DNA of 64,000 nt from Oceanobacillus kimchii X50 (GCF_000340475.1 NZ_CM001792.1:3273142-3337141), one strand, 5' to 3'. Counted from the first letter of the stretch, positions 52,992-62,746 are shown. Translations and numbers: made by a program. The notes: a model not told the origin generated them from the sequence alone.

Positions 52992-53876
52992 TTACAAAGA
53001 TGCGTCTATTGCCCTTTGTTGTTCCTTAAGCATTTCATCAATCGCAATTGCAACACCATCATCACGATTAGTTAAAGTTGTATAACTACATAACATTTTT
53101 ATTTCATCTGCTGCATTCCCCATTGCAACACCACGACCTGCCATCTGAAGCATACTTGCATCATTCCAATTATCTCCAATTGACATAACATCTTCCATCG
53201 TCCATTGTTTTTGTTGAACATATTGCTCTACCGCTAACCCTTTTTGTGCTTTAGGGTGGTTGAATTCTAAATTAATTTCGCCAGAAGAAGTAATGACAAC
53301 CCCTTCTTCACTTCTTAACTTTTCACTTGCATTTGATAACTGCTGAGGTTCTGTAGCAAATACTAATATCTTATAAACTTTAATTTCAGTTGAATCCATC
53401 ACTTCATGATAATTATCTATAAATTCTACCGGTTCAAATTGAAAGCGACGTTCTGCTTGTTGACGAACATCTGCCTCCGATATATCCGGATTTGCAGAAG
53501 TCATAATATCAACCATTACTTCTAGAAAATACTCTCTACTTCCGGAAAATATCCCTCTATTTGTGAAAAGTTCAATATACATGCCTTCTTGATCACAAAC
53601 ATCGGTAATTTGTTTCGCCACATCTTTATCTAATGGGATACTTCGGATAATTTGTTTATCTTTAGTATACGTGACAGCACCATTCAAACTAATCACTGGA
53701 CAGTTTATCCCAGCTTTTTTAAGAGGAATACTTGCAGCATCATAAGATCTTCCGGTAGCAACAATAAATTCAATTCCTTTGTCTATAGCTGTTTGTATTG
53801 CTTTTTGATTTGCTTCACTAATTGTTCCATCTTCTTTCAGAAGTGTACCATCTAAATCAGATGCAATTAATTTCAT
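52992..53876 (-). CDS. Cof-type HAD-IIB sugar-phosphate phosphatase
   Basis: 294 residues. HAD motif I LIASDLDGTLLKEDGTI (D8 and D10), motif II ISLNG near 64, motif III K in HPKAQKG near 210, and motif IV SIGDNWNDASMLQMAGRGVAMGNAADEIK near 238-266. The large C2 cap places it in the Cof group that dephosphorylates sugar phosphates, FMN or pyridoxal phosphate. Substrate unknown. Located next to, and co-directional with, argGH but with its own terminator; 51 bases separate it from argH. Confidence 0.9.
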   Translation of the reverse strand: MKLIASDLDGTLLKEDGTISEANQKAIQTAIDKGIEFIVATGRSYDAASIPLKKAGINCPVISLNGAVTYTKDKQIIRSIPLDKDVAKQITDVCDQEGMYIELFTNRGIFSGSREYFLEVMVDIMTSANPDISEADVRQQAERRFQFEPVEFIDNYHEVMDSTEIKVYKILVFATEPQQLSNASEKLRSEEGVVITSSGEINLEFNHPKAQKGLAVEQYVQQKQWTMEDVMSIGDNWNDASMLQMAGRGVAMGNAADEIKMLCSYTTLTNRDDGVAIAIDEMLKEQQRAIDASL

Positions 53877-53927
53877 ATGCCATACCGCCTTTTCAAACAG
53901 AGTAACTATCCTCTACTATACCCTATT

Positions 53928-55307
53928 CTACTTAGCGGATTCCAATAATTTCTCTGCCTTCGTAATTTGATGAAGAACGCTATCTTTTGCAGTGCCACCT
54001 TCAACCGACCGAGCATTTACAACTGCTTCTGGCATTAAAACATCAAAGATATCTTCATCAATAACTTCTGTGTATTGCTTAAACTCCTTTAATGTGAGAT
54101 CAAGTAAATATTTATTTTGCTCTATACAATTTAAAACAACTTCTCCTACGACTGCATGTGACTCTCGGAATGTCATTCCCTTATTTACAAGATAATCCGC
54201 AAGGTCAGTTGCATTAGAATAATCATTGGACACTGCTTTATACATACTTTCTTTATTTACTTTCATCGATTCTATCATTGGCGCAAATAATTGCAAGGCA
54301 CCTTTTAATGTTTCATGTGCATCGAACATACCTTCCTTGTCTTCTTGCATATCTTTGTTGTACGCTAGCGGAAGACCTTTCAATGTGGTTAACATCCCCA
54401 TTAAATGTCCATATACTCTCCCTGTTTTTCCTCTGACTAATTCAGCGACATCTGGATTCTTCTTCTGCGGCATCATGCTGCTTCCTGTGGTAAAAGAATC
54501 ATCTAACTCAACAAAGTTAAATTCAGCACTAGACCACTGAACAAGTTCCTCACAAAGTCTCGATAAGTGAGTAGAAACAAGTGCAGAATTGGATAAGAAC
54601 TCTACAACAAAATCACGATCACTGACGGCATCTAGACTATTCTCACAAATCCCATCAAATCCTAGCTCATCAGCAACGAAGTGACGATCAATTGGAAAAG
54701 TAGTTCCTGCAAGAGCTCCAGCTCCTAAAGGTGATTTATTGACTCGCTTTAGACTATCTTGAAAACGTTCAACGTCACGCTGAAACATAAATACATAAGC
54801 CATCATATGATGCGCAAAAAGAACAGGTTGCGCCCGTTGCAAGTGCGTATAACCTGGCATTACTGTATCAATGTTTGCTTTCGCCTGAGTAATTAATGAT
54901 TGCTGAACTGTCTTCAATAGATCGGACAGTTCGGCAATCGCATCCCTTAAATACAAACGCATATCTAAAGCTACTTGATCATTTCTGCTACGGCCAGTAT
55001 GAAGTCTCCCGCCGACTGGACCCACTTCATCAATTAGTAGTTTTTCAACATTCATATGAATGTCTTCATGTTCATTAGAAAGTTCTGCTTCACCTGCTTC
55101 AATTTTAGATAAAACTTTTTTCAGACCTTCAGCAATCGTGTTTGCATCTTCAGAAGGTATAATCTCACATTTTTTTAACATTGCAACATGAGCGAGACTG
55201 CCCTGTACATCGTATACAGCTAGTTTTTTGTCAAATTGAATAGACGACGCATATTCATCTACCAATTCGTTGGTAGGTTTTGTAAATCTTCCACCCCATA
55301 GTTTCAT
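53928..55307 (-). CDS. argH: Argininosuccinate lyase
   Basis: 459 residues. Splits argininosuccinate into arginine and fumarate. Signature [12 protein letters not shown] near 279-290 with the catalytic serine, [16 protein letters not shown] near 155-170 with the catalytic histidine, and N-terminal [27 protein letters not shown]. Its ATG overlaps the argG stop (ATGA), so the genes are translated together. Confidence 0.96.
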   Translation of the reverse strand: MKLWGGRFTKPTNELVDEYASSIQFDKKLAVYDVQGSLAHVAMLKKCEIIPSEDANTIAEGLKKVLSKIEAGEAELSNEHEDIHMNVEKLLIDEVGPVGGRLHTGRSRNDQVALDMRLYLRDAIAELSDLLKTVQQSLITQAKANIDTVMPGYTHLQRAQPVLFAHHMMAYVFMFQRDVERFQDSLKRVNKSPLGAGALAGTTFPIDRHFVADELGFDGICENSLDAVSDRDFVVEFLSNSALVSTHLSRLCEELVQWSSAEFNFVELDDSFTTGSSMMPQKKNPDVAELVRGKTGRVYGHLMGMLTTLKGLPLAYNKDMQEDKEGMFDAHETLKGALQLFAPMIESMKVNKESMYKAVSNDYSNATDLADYLVNKGMTFRESHAVVGEVVLNCIEQNKYLLDLTLKEFKQYTEVIDEDIFDVLMPEAVVNARSVEGGTAKDSVLHQITKAEKLLESAK

Positions 55308-56557
55308 GGTTTCACAGCTTCCTTTACTTCCAAATCTACTTTTTCAATCGACTTTTGATCTTGAGGTCCATTTACTGAGGAGTGAACCTGTGTAGGTAGT
55401 CCCCATAGTTTGATAAATCCTAATGCAGCATCATGATCAAATGCATCTGCTTTGTTGTAAGTCGCTAAGTCAAAATCATAAAGGGAGTTTTTAGACTCTC
55501 TTCCAATTACTTGTGCATGACCTTTATATAACTTCACTTTTACTGTTCCAGATACATGCTCTTGTGTCTTCTGAATAAAAGATTGTAATGCTTCTGTTAA
55601 AGGTGAATACCATAATCCATAATAAACAGTTTGTGCTAATTTCTGTTCAATTGTCGGTTTGAATTCCGCTACTTCTCTCGGTAATGTTAATGCTTCTAAT
55701 TCCTGATGTGCAGCAATTAACGTAGTTGCTGCTGGCGCTTCATATATCTCTCTTGATTTGATTCCTACTAAACGGTTCTCCACGTGGTCTATTCTGCCAA
55801 CGCCATGTTTACCAGCAATCATATTTAATTCTAGAATTAATTCATCTAATGGCATTTCTTTACCATCGATAGAGACTGGCTTCCCTTTTTCGAATGTGAT
55901 TTGGATAACTTCTGGATCTTCAGGTGCATCTACTGGATCTGTAGTTAAATCAAAAGCATCTTTAGGTGCTTCTGCCCATGGATCCTCCAAAATGCCACAT
56001 TCATTACTTCTTCCCCATAGATTCTGATCAATACTATAAGGGCTATCTAGGTTAATTGGAATTGGAATGCCATGTGACTTCGCATACTCAATCTCTTCTT
56101 CTCTTGACATTGCCCATTCACGTACTGGTGCAACAATTTTAAGGTCAGGGTTTAGTGCAGTAAACGATACATCAAATCGCACTTGGTCATTTCCTTTTCC
56201 AGTGCAACCATGTGCAACGGCAACAGCTCCTTCTTCCTCTGCAATATCTACTAAAATCTTAGAAATAAGAGGCCTAGACAAAGCTGAAATTAAAGGGTAC
56301 TTTCCTTCATATAATAGATTTGCTTGTAATGCAGGTAAAACATACTCTTCCGCAAATAAATTTTTCGCATCAATTACATAAGATTTGATAGCTCCTACGT
56401 CCAATGCCTTCTTCTTCACAAAATCTAAATCCTTACCTTCTCCTACATCTAAAGCAACTGCAATCACATCATAATTGTATTTATCCTGTAACCATTTAAC
56501 TGCAACAGAGGTGTCTAATCCTCCAGAATATGCTAATACAATCTTTTCTTTCGCCAT
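55304..56557 (-). CDS. argG: Argininosuccinate synthase
   Basis: 417 residues. Joins citrulline and aspartate using ATP. PP-loop [17 protein letters not shown] (7-23), [14 protein letters not shown] near 119-132 for citrulline and aspartate binding, and [23 protein letters not shown]. Promoter TTGAAT-17-CATAAT lies inside a double ARG box 33-66 bp upstream. ATG 56557 follows GGAGAGGGG. Operon argGH. Confidence 0.97.
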   Translation of the reverse strand: MAKEKIVLAYSGGLDTSVAVKWLQDKYNYDVIAVALDVGEGKDLDFVKKKALDVGAIKSYVIDAKNLFAEEYVLPALQANLLYEGKYPLISALSRPLISKILVDIAEEEGAVAVAHGCTGKGNDQVRFDVSFTALNPDLKIVAPVREWAMSREEEIEYAKSHGIPIPINLDSPYSIDQNLWGRSNECGILEDPWAEAPKDAFDLTTDPVDAPEDPEVIQITFEKGKPVSIDGKEMPLDELILELNMIAGKHGVGRIDHVENRLVGIKSREIYEAPAATTLIAAHQELEALTLPREVAEFKPTIEQKLAQTVYYGLWYSPLTEALQSFIQKTQEHVSGTVKVKLYKGHAQVIGRESKNSLYDFDLATYNKADAFDHDAALGFIKLWGLPTQVHSSVNGPQDQKSIEKVDLEVKEAVKP

Positions 56558-56589
56558 TTTGCATTCCCCTCTCCGATATATCCTGTTAA

Positions 56590-56623
56590 TGAATTATTAT
56601 GCATTAATATGCATAATAATTCA
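56590..56623 (-). promoter_or_regulatory. Double ARG box (ArgR/AhrC operator) overlapping the argG promoter
   Basis: Perfect 15-bp arms TGAATTATTATGCAT and ATGCATAATAATTCA are separated by TAAT. Each arm resembles the ARG box TGAATnnnnATTCA family. The -35 TTGAAT (56624-56619) and -10 CATAAT (56601-56596) are embedded in the arms at 17-bp spacing, so the ArgR hexamer would block polymerase directly. Confidence 0.8.
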
Positions 56624-56725
56624 AGAGGTTCGCAAAATGTTTATTTTTTCTGATTATTTGATTTAAAAAAGGCATATCAATCATTCAATTTGTAAACTAC
56701 CGAGTAATTAGAACAAACTAGAGAC

Positions 56726-56749
56726 AACCCTTATTAATTAATAAGGGTT
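56726..56749. repeat. 24-bp perfect palindrome
   Basis: AACCCTTATTAA followed by its exact inverse TTAATAAGGGTT, no T-run on either side. Possible operator or cruciform; not assigned to a gene. Confidence 0.6.
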
Positions 56750-56773
56750 GGAATATAATGTTCAGAATAAAAA

Positions 56774-56971
56774 GAGGCTGGGACAAAGTATTTACGTTCA
56801 AAAGATAAATAAGAATAGATGGCCTTTGAAAAATCGTTTTTAGAAATATACTCCGCTTATCCTAAGGCGGCTGGTGAGCTTTCCTCTCATAAGAGTCTCA
56901 ATATATTTCCTACACTTATTTCTAGTTATCATCCGTCTTTTGACTAAAACTCTGTGTTATGTCCCAACCTC
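56774..56971. mobile_element. MITE-like element, family A copy 2
   Basis: 198 bp bounded by GAGGCTGGGACA (56774-56785) and TGTCCCAACCTC (56960-56971), inverted with one mismatch. Interior blocks match 21987-22290, including GCTTATCCTAAGGCGGC (56865-56881) and CGTCTTTTGAC. Non-coding. Confidence 0.6.
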
Positions 56972-56995
56972 ATTGTTTTATCATAATATTCAATA

Positions 56996-57643
56996 TTATA
57001 TTTTTTCTACTGCATCTTTAATGGAAGTTTCGCCAGATATTAAATCAAAACCTTTATGGTACGTGTTTTGGGCATCTAGCACTTCTACAACGGTCGATGC
57101 TACATCTTCACGAGGGATAGAGCCTCTTTCTAGATTTTCACTAGCTTGAATCTTGCCAATAGCAGGATCATTTAACAATCCACCTGGTCGAATGATTGTA
57201 TAATCAAGGCTGCTTTCTGTTAATTTTTCATCGGCAAAATGCTTCGCTACCATATAATGCTTAATTGGATTGTCTGCCCAACTATCACGATTATGAGCTT
57301 GGAAAGCACTAATCATAACAAAACGTTTTACACCAGTTTTTTCAGCAGCTTCGATGGATTTGACAGCACCATCTAAATCGATGAGTAGTGTTTTATCCGC
57401 GCCTGTGTTACCACCTGAACCAGCCGTAAATACAACTGCATCGGCTCCTTTCATTGCTTTGGCAAGATCTTCTACACTATCCTCTAAATTTGCTAGGACT
57501 GCATTAATTCCACGTTGCTTAAACTCTTCTAGTTGTTCTTCTTTACGTACCATCGCAGTAACATCATGATCTTTATTGGCTTGTAATTGATTTACAAGAT
57601 GCGTTCCAATTTGTCCATTTGCTCCAATTACTAGTACATTCAT
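56996..57643 (-). CDS. yhfK: Atypical SDR / NAD(P)-binding protein YhfK-like
   Basis: 215 residues. Rossmann motif NVLVIGANGQIGTHLVNQL (2-20), AVVFTAGSGGNTGADKTLLIDLDGAVKSIEAAEKTGVKRFVMISAF, then HYMVAKHFADEKLTESSLDYTIIRPGGL, the atypical SDR5/NAD(P)H-binding layout with Y-x3-K. Same size and plan as B. subtilis YhfK. Substrate unknown. ATG follows AGAAGGAG. Confidence 0.85.
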   Translation of the reverse strand: MNVLVIGANGQIGTHLVNQLQANKDHDVTAMVRKEEQLEEFKQRGINAVLANLEDSVEDLAKAMKGADAVVFTAGSGGNTGADKTLLIDLDGAVKSIEAAEKTGVKRFVMISAFQAHNRDSWADNPIKHYMVAKHFADEKLTESSLDYTIIRPGGLLNDPAIGKIQASENLERGSIPREDVASTVVEVLDAQNTYHKGFDLISGETSIKDAVEKI

Positions 57644-57724
57644 TTATAACAACTCCTTCTAGTTAACTAATTCATCTTCTAATGTATGTTGTTCCCATTA
57701 CTAATTTCTTTCAAACTTAATCAT

Positions 57725-58414
57725 TTAAAAAATCAAAGACACCAATAACGGAGCAAGCATCGATACAATTACCGCGCTAACCACCATGGCCACTGTACCT
57801 AATGTGCCTTCCAACTCATCTATTTCTAATGAATGCGCAGAACCTATTGCATGGGATGCACTGCCGATACCCACTCCTCTTCCTACAACATGTTCTATTC
57901 GCATGGTTTTAAAAAGGAAGCCTCTCATAAATACTCCACTTATTCCAGCCATAATAACAAAAACAGCCGTTAAAGAGACTTCTCCACCAATAATATTTGT
58001 TACTTCTATAGCAATTGGTGTTGTGACCGATTTTGGAACAAGAGAGTAAATGATTGTTTCGTCTACTTGTAACAACTTCGCTAAAATAATACCAGAGAGA
58101 ATCCCAATAAACGCCCCTACAATTGTACCCATGAATATCGGAAATAGCCATTTTAACAACAATCGTCGTCGTATATAAAGCGGATAAGCTAGTGCAACTA
58201 CCGCTGGTCCTAACAGATAGTGTATCCATTCTCCACCAACCATATATGTCTCATAGGGGATTTTACTTATTAATAAGATAACAATGATGACAACCGAACT
58301 TACTAATACGGGTAATGTCAGTGGATGATTCCATTTCTTATTTAATTTGCGTGACAAAATATAAATAGACATTGTGCCAATGATAAATATGATCGTCAAT
58401 ACTAAATTAATCAT
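57725..58414 (-). CDS. lrgB: LrgB/CidB-family membrane protein
   Basis: 229 residues, about seven membrane helices. HYLLGPAVVALAYPLYIRR, SLVPKSVTTPIAIEVTNIIGGEVSLTAVFVIMAGI and RGVGIGSASHAIGSAHSLEIDELEGTLGTVAM are the LrgB/YohK signatures. With LrgA it modulates murein hydrolase activity in Staphylococcus, while the B. subtilis pair PftAB moves pyruvate. Overlaps the lrgA stop by eight bases. No lytST gene pair is in the window. Confidence 0.92.
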   Translation of the reverse strand: MINLVLTIIFIIGTMSIYILSRKLNKKWNHPLTLPVLVSSVVIIVILLISKIPYETYMVGGEWIHYLLGPAVVALAYPLYIRRRLLLKWLFPIFMGTIVGAFIGILSGIILAKLLQVDETIIYSLVPKSVTTPIAIEVTNIIGGEVSLTAVFVIMAGISGVFMRGFLFKTMRIEHVVGRGVGIGSASHAIGSAHSLEIDELEGTLGTVAMVVSAVIVSMLAPLLVSLIF

Positions 58415-58784
58415 GTTTTAATTCCTTCTTCCTAACCAGCCATTGACTAACATGTCCAGATATCACGATTACTAGTGCAGTACTTATAATGATAATAACA
58501 ATTAACAGTAAACCACTTCCCGTAAAAAGATCTAAAAAAGAAACAATACCTACTGTTGCAGGAATGAAGAATAACGGCAAGTGTTTTACTAAGAGTAATG
58601 CTCCTTGGTCTACCCATGATGGTTTGACCAACCCGGTACTTAATAAAACAAATAATAAAATCATTCCAATAACACTTCCTGGTAGGGTTAAATCAAAAAA
58701 CTCATGTATCCATGTTCCAATTTGATATAAAATAATAAGTAATAACGTATGTATAATTACTTTCCCAACGTAAACCACCTTCAT
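58407..58784 (-). CDS. lrgA: LrgA/CidA holin-like membrane protein
   Basis: 125 residues, four membrane helices: IIHTLLLIILYQIGTWI, LPGSVIGMILLFVLLSTGLVKPSWVDQGALLLVKHLPLFFIPATVGIVSFLDLF and LIVIIIISTALVIVISGHVSQWL. LPGSVIGM and HLPLFFIPATVG are the LrgA/CidA signatures. ATG 58784 chosen for GAAAGGA seven bases upstream; the frame to 58814 would start inside the leader. First gene of lrgAB. Confidence 0.9.
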   Translation of the reverse strand: MKVVYVGKVIIHTLLLIILYQIGTWIHEFFDLTLPGSVIGMILLFVLLSTGLVKPSWVDQGALLLVKHLPLFFIPATVGIVSFLDLFTGSGLLLIVIIIISTALVIVISGHVSQWLVRKKELKHD

Positions 58785-58828
58785 CACTGTTCCTTTCTCA
58801 ACTCTTGCAATCATGACTTAAAACAAAT

Positions 58829-58870
58829 GGTGAGCCTCTCCAAACTAATGTATGAGGTCTCACCTTAATT
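58829..58870 (-). terminator. Terminator of the methyltransferase gene
   Basis: GGTGAGCCTC / GAGGTCTCACC arms, imperfect, with 18-nt loop, about 40 bases after the methyltransferase stop and ahead of lrgA. Confidence 0.6.
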
Positions 58871-58905
58871 GTTTTTAGTTAAAAATTTTTATACTTTGAA
58901 CTAGC

Positions 58906-59664
58906 TTAACCTTTTTTACTTAATTGAAATACAATGAAATTTGGACAATTTAAATCCTCTTTAAACTTCGGGTATAACAACAAATCTTCAGAAGAAGCTT
59001 TCGGTTCAATAATATCATTTAAAGTAAACCCTGCATTCCGAAATGTTTTCATATAACTCATGAGTGTCCGATGATAATAAACGACTTTCTCATCAGAATT
59101 AGCTGGAAAGTTTTGATCATACACTCCTTCATAGAAATAACGATCTACTTTCCAATATAATTTCTGTCCTTTCGTATCCTTTATCCACCCACTATTTGGC
59201 GTAATAAAGCAGGGATGTAATATGGAAAACACAAAAGTACCATCCCTTTTCAGTAAGCGATACATTTCTTTTATCGCCAATTCATACTTCTCTAAATCTT
59301 GAATAACCATGTTAGATACAATCTTATCAAAAGATTGTGATGGAAGGAAATGCATATTTTCTATATTTCCAAATTCATATTTAATGGAATTATCTGTTGT
59401 CCTTTCCTTTGCTAGTTCCAACATTCGTTCAGAATAATCGACTGCAGTTATAGAAGCTCCCTGTTGAGCTAATATTCTACTTAAGTAACCTTCCCCACAA
59501 CCAGCATCTAACAATACTTTTCCACTTACTTCACCTAATAATTCAAATATTGCTGGGTTAAGCAGTACTTTTCTGTTCACTCCACCATTCTCGTCATAAT
59601 TAGAAATAAAGCTATCCGCCGCTTTATTCCACCTCATTATTGCTTCCTCTGTTGACATCTTCAT
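58906..59664 (-). CDS. SAM-dependent methyltransferase
   Basis: 252 residues of the class I fold. Motif I VLLDAGCGEGYLSRILAQQG (51-70), motif II ITAVDYSERMLELAKE, and motif post-II SFDKIVSNMVIQDLEKYELAIKEMYRLLKRDGTFVFSILHPC near 115-155. The middle resembles UbiE/type-11 methyltransferases; the HPCF motif and the tyrosine-rich insert before the last strand occur in small-molecule O- or N-methyltransferases. Substrate not known. Preceded by a 16-bp dyad (59695-59710). Confidence 0.87.
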   Translation of the reverse strand: MKMSTEEAIMRWNKAADSFISNYDENGGVNRKVLLNPAIFELLGEVSGKVLLDAGCGEGYLSRILAQQGASITAVDYSERMLELAKERTTDNSIKYEFGNIENMHFLPSQSFDKIVSNMVIQDLEKYELAIKEMYRLLKRDGTFVFSILHPCFITPNSGWIKDTKGQKLYWKVDRYFYEGVYDQNFPANSDEKVVYYHRTLMSYMKTFRNAGFTLNDIIEPKASSEDLLLYPKFKEDLNCPNFIVFQLSKKG

Positions 59665-59694
59665 TCCTTCTCCTCCTTAAATTAGTGATAAAGA

Positions 59695-59710
59695 GGAGTA
59701 ACGTTACTCC
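59695..59710 (-). promoter_or_regulatory. 16-bp dyad upstream of the methyltransferase gene
   Basis: Perfect palindrome GGAGTAACGTTACTCC. It lies in a 19-bp interval between weak -35 (TTAAAT) and -10-like (TTATCA) hexamers on the minus strand, the geometry of MerR-controlled promoters. The hexamers are poor, so this is a candidate only. Confidence 0.4.
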
Positions 59711-59794
59711 ATTTAATTGTGCGCATCTATTATTTTCCCATAATTAAAAAATAATTATAGACTTATATTTTAATTTTTTATATCATGTAGATAG

Positions 59795-59829
59795 AGGCAT
59801 ACCTATTTTAAGGTCTGCTTTTTTATTTA
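59795..59829 (+). terminator. Orphan + strand terminator-like hairpin
   Basis: GCATACCT/AGGTCTGC stem (one mismatch) followed by TTTTTTATTT on the + strand, although both neighbouring genes are on the minus strand. Might end a small RNA or be a repeat remnant. Confidence 0.4.
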
Positions 59830-59904
59830 CTTCTTCCAAGATGAATTACTTTCATGAATGCGATATTTTGTATGAAACTTGGCAATCATGAAATTAACCA
59901 AACA

Positions 59905-59938
59905 AAAAAGTTGCTGAGATATTTTCTCAACAACCAAA
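59905..59938 (-). terminator. Intrinsic terminator of the pst operon
   Basis: Minus-strand TTGTTGAGA / CTCAGCAA stem, then TTTTTTG. 20 bases after the pstB stop, so the operon ends with pstB. Confidence 0.8.
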
Positions 59939-59955
59939 TAGGGAGATTATATATT

Positions 59956-60786
59956 TTAACCAAATCGACCGGAGATATAATCTTCGGTTCTTTGATCTGA
60001 AGGTTTAGTAAAGATACGATTTGTATCATCAAATTCTATAACTTCTCCGTTTAAGAAGAATGCTGTTTTATCAGAGATTCGTGCAGCTTGTTGCATATTA
60101 TGGGTTACAATTATAATGGAATAATCTTTTTTCAATTCCTGCACAAGTTCTTCAATACGAAGCGTGGATTTAGGGTCTAAGGCAGATGTTGGTTCATCCA
60201 TTAGGATTACATTTGGTTCAATTGCTAAGCAACGTGCGATACATAAACGTTGCTGTTGTCCACCTGAAAGTCCATAAGCATTCTCGTTCAGACGATCTTT
60301 TACTTCGTCCCAAATAGATGCACCACGTAAACTCTTTTCTACAATCTCATCAAGTATTTTTTTATTCTTAATACCGTGGATTTTTGGACCATATGCTACA
60401 TTTTCATATATAGACTTCGGAAAAGGATTTGGCTTTTGGAAAACCATACCTACATGTGTACGCAGGTCCTCTACTTTAAACGAGCGATCTAAAATATTCT
60501 TCCCTTTATAAGTGATAGCTCCAGTTGTTTTTACCGTTGGCACTAATTCCACCATTCGGTTCAACGTCTTTATATACGTTGATTTTCCACAGCCAGACGG
60601 TCCAATAATTGCAGTTACTTCTTTTTCATTTATAGCTAAGTTAATATCTTTTAACGCATGTGTTTCCCCGTACCATAAGTTGAGATCTTTTGTATCATAT
60701 ACTATTTTTTTATTACTAACAGGTGCTTTTTTTTCATTATTATTAATGTCTACTTGTACTTTCTTGTCCGCTGTTAATAAACTCAT
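59956..60786 (-). CDS. pstB: Phosphate ABC transporter ATP-binding protein
   Basis: 276 residues. Walker [10 protein letters not shown] (62-70), Q-loop [21 protein letters not shown], signature [16 protein letters not shown] near 175, Walker [17 protein letters not shown] and H-loop VTHNM. The family-specific [11 protein letters not shown] and [12 protein letters not shown]-terminus identify PstB. Drives phosphate import by PstCA. Last gene of pstSCAB. The N-terminal 28 residues are a variable extension. Confidence 0.96.
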   Translation of the reverse strand: MSLLTADKKVQVDINNNEKKAPVSNKKIVYDTKDLNLWYGETHALKDINLAINEKEVTAIIGPSGCGKSTYIKTLNRMVELVPTVKTTGAITYKGKNILDRSFKVEDLRTHVGMVFQKPNPFPKSIYENVAYGPKIHGIKNKKILDEIVEKSLRGASIWDEVKDRLNENAYGLSGGQQQRLCIARCLAIEPNVILMDEPTSALDPKSTLRIEELVQELKKDYSIIIVTHNMQQAARISDKTAFFLNGEVIEFDDTNRIFTKPSDQRTEDYISGRFG

Positions 60787-60811
60787 ATTTTTCCCTTCCT
60801 TTCACTAACCT

Positions 60812-61702
60812 TTAATATCGCTGCTGAAATTTATTTCGGATAATAATAGCAATCGAGTTTAATAGGAACAGTAAAACTAGCAATACAATAATTGTTGCTG
60901 CTGCTAGATATGCATACTCTGCGACCAATGAAGAATCTAACGTCCAGTAATAAATTTGCATTGGTAAGGCAGTAAACGTATCAAATAGTCCTCCAGGAAA
61001 CGGAATGAGCAATGCCGGGATTCCTAACACCGTAAGTGGTGCAGTTTCCCCAATCGCTCTAGATAAGGCTAGAATCGACCCGGTTAATATCCCCGGTAAG
61101 GCAGCTGGTAACACTATTTTTTTCACGGTTTGCCATTTTGTTGCTCCCATACCATATGATGCTTCACTAAGGTGACCAGGAACCGCGCGAATTGCTTCTT
61201 GTGATGCCACAATAACAATTGGTAATACTAGAAGAGATAAAGTTAATCCTCCAGCTAAGATGACATTCCCGAATTCTAAAGCACGGACGAATAAGGTTAA
61301 ACCGAGTAAACCATATACAATCGACGGAACACCTGCAAGGTTAGAAATATTTGTTGCAATAAACGATTGGAATTTGCCTTTTTTGGCATACAACTCCAAG
61401 TATATTGCAGTCCCAACACCAATTAGCATCGTAACAGGGATTACAATCAGCATTAACCAAGCTGTTCCTAAAATTGCTCCCATAATTCCTGCTCTCTCAG
61501 GTGCTGTAGATAAGTGACCCGTTATGAAATCCCAATTAATATAAGTGACCCCTTGTGTCAGTACTCGAACAATTAAAACTGCCAATACTACTAATCCGAA
61601 CATTGTTGCTGCTAAAAATAGATACTTTGAGAAATTATTTTTTCGGATACGAGATGACATCCGTTTCTGTACTTGTTCTATATCCACATACTTTGTGCTC
61701 AT
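60812..61702 (-). CDS. pstA: Phosphate ABC transporter permease PstA
   Basis: 296 residues, six membrane helices. NISNLAGVPSIVYGLLGL and EAIRAVPGHLSEASYGMGATKWQTVKKIVLPAALPGILTGSILALSRAIGETAPLTVLG contain the EAA loop and the PstA-specific SRAIGETAPL motif. It follows pstC with no intervening base between the TAG and its ATG. Confidence 0.95.
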   Translation of the reverse strand: MSTKYVDIEQVQKRMSSRIRKNNFSKYLFLAATMFGLVVLAVLIVRVLTQGVTYINWDFITGHLSTAPERAGIMGAILGTAWLMLIVIPVTMLIGVGTAIYLELYAKKGKFQSFIATNISNLAGVPSIVYGLLGLTLFVRALEFGNVILAGGLTLSLLVLPIVIVASQEAIRAVPGHLSEASYGMGATKWQTVKKIVLPAALPGILTGSILALSRAIGETAPLTVLGIPALLIPFPGGLFDTFTALPMQIYYWTLDSSLVAEYAYLAAATIIVLLVLLFLLNSIAIIIRNKFQQRY

Positions 61703-62653
61703 CTAGTATTCCTCCCTAAACTTACGGGAAATATATCTTGCTAGTAAGTTCATGATTAAAGTGAAAACAAATAGTGTTAGTGCTACTGCATATAAACTGT
61801 AATAGATTGTCGATCCTGCTGGAGCCTCTCCTCCAGAGACTTCAACGATATACGCAGTCATTGTTTGCATGGATTGCGTGATATCAAAAGTGAAGTTTTT
61901 CGAACTACCGCTTGCAATTGTCACAATCATTGTTTCTCCAATTGCACGGGATATACCTAGTACAAATGAAGAGATAATTCCAGATAAAGCAGCTGGAATT
62001 ACGACTTTAAATGTTGTTTCTAATCTCGTTGCACCTAACGCTAATGCTCCTTCACGCATTGAGTTCGGTACAGAAGACATTGCATCTTCTGATAAAGAAG
62101 CAATCATAGGGATAATCATTACCCCCATGACGATACCAGGACTTAGGATATTAGTAGCTTCTACGGAAGGAAACACCATCCGAATCAATGGTGTTACGAA
62201 AGTGAATGCAAAGAAACCATAAACAATCGTAGGAATTCCTGCTAGTATTTCTAATAAAGGTTTTACTGCACGACGTACTTTATCTGAAGCAAATTCACTC
62301 AGGTAAACAGCTGACATCAAACCTACTGGTCCTGCAACTAACATTGCAATGATCGAAGATATTATAGTACCGGTTAATAATGGGAGGACACCAAATTCCG
62401 GATTTTGACTTAGTGGTTTTAATACTGTACCTGTGAAGAATTCAATAATCGGTATTCGTTGAAAAAACTCTATTGATTCAGCTAATAACGTATATATAAT
62501 ACCTGCCGTTGTTAGAATCGATATGGAGGCAATTAATACCAGAAATACTGGTACTAGTTTCTCTGTGATTTGAGAAACACTCTTCTTTTGCTTATTCGCC
62601 TCAATCATTTCTCTAACAGAAGCAGTATTTTTATTTTCGCTGCTTGCTGCCAT
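61703..62653 (-). CDS. pstC: Phosphate ABC transporter permease PstC
   Basis: 316 residues, six membrane helices after a polar N-terminus. LLEILAGIPTIVYGFFAFTFVTPLI and EDAMSSVPNSMREGALALGATRLETTFKVVIPAALSGIISSFVLGISRAIGETMIVTIASG carry the EAA loop and the PstC IGETMI motif. Separated from pstS by 93 bases with a hairpin. Confidence 0.95.
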   Translation of the reverse strand: MAASSENKNTASVREMIEANKQKKSVSQITEKLVPVFLVLIASISILTTAGIIYTLLAESIEFFQRIPIIEFFTGTVLKPLSQNPEFGVLPLLTGTIISSIIAMLVAGPVGLMSAVYLSEFASDKVRRAVKPLLEILAGIPTIVYGFFAFTFVTPLIRMVFPSVEATNILSPGIVMGVMIIPMIASLSEDAMSSVPNSMREGALALGATRLETTFKVVIPAALSGIISSFVLGISRAIGETMIVTIASGSSKNFTFDITQSMQTMTAYIVEVSGGEAPAGSTIYYSLYAVALTLFVFTLIMNLLARYISRKFREEY

Positions 62654-62692
62654 TCTTAAAGCACTCCTTCTTCGCGCTTACACTTACAACAA

Positions 62693-62726
62693 GATGAGAA
62701 CCAACAATATTATCGGTCCTCACCTC
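62693..62726 (-). terminator. Intercistronic hairpin between pstS and pstC
   Basis: Minus-strand GAGGTGAGGACC and GGTTCTCATC pair imperfectly around a 12-nt loop with no T-run. Likely gives more binding protein than permease from one transcript. Confidence 0.55.
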
Positions 62727-62746
62727 GACAAGAATATTCGACTAAT

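Larger units (their letters stand above)
56624..56995. other. Intergenic region argG to yhfK with palindrome and MITE-like element
   Basis: No gene. Contains a 24-bp perfect palindrome (56726-56749) and the family A element (56774-56971), whose outer ends GAGGCTGGGACA / TGTCCCAACCTC can also serve as a terminator stem. Confidence 0.5.
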
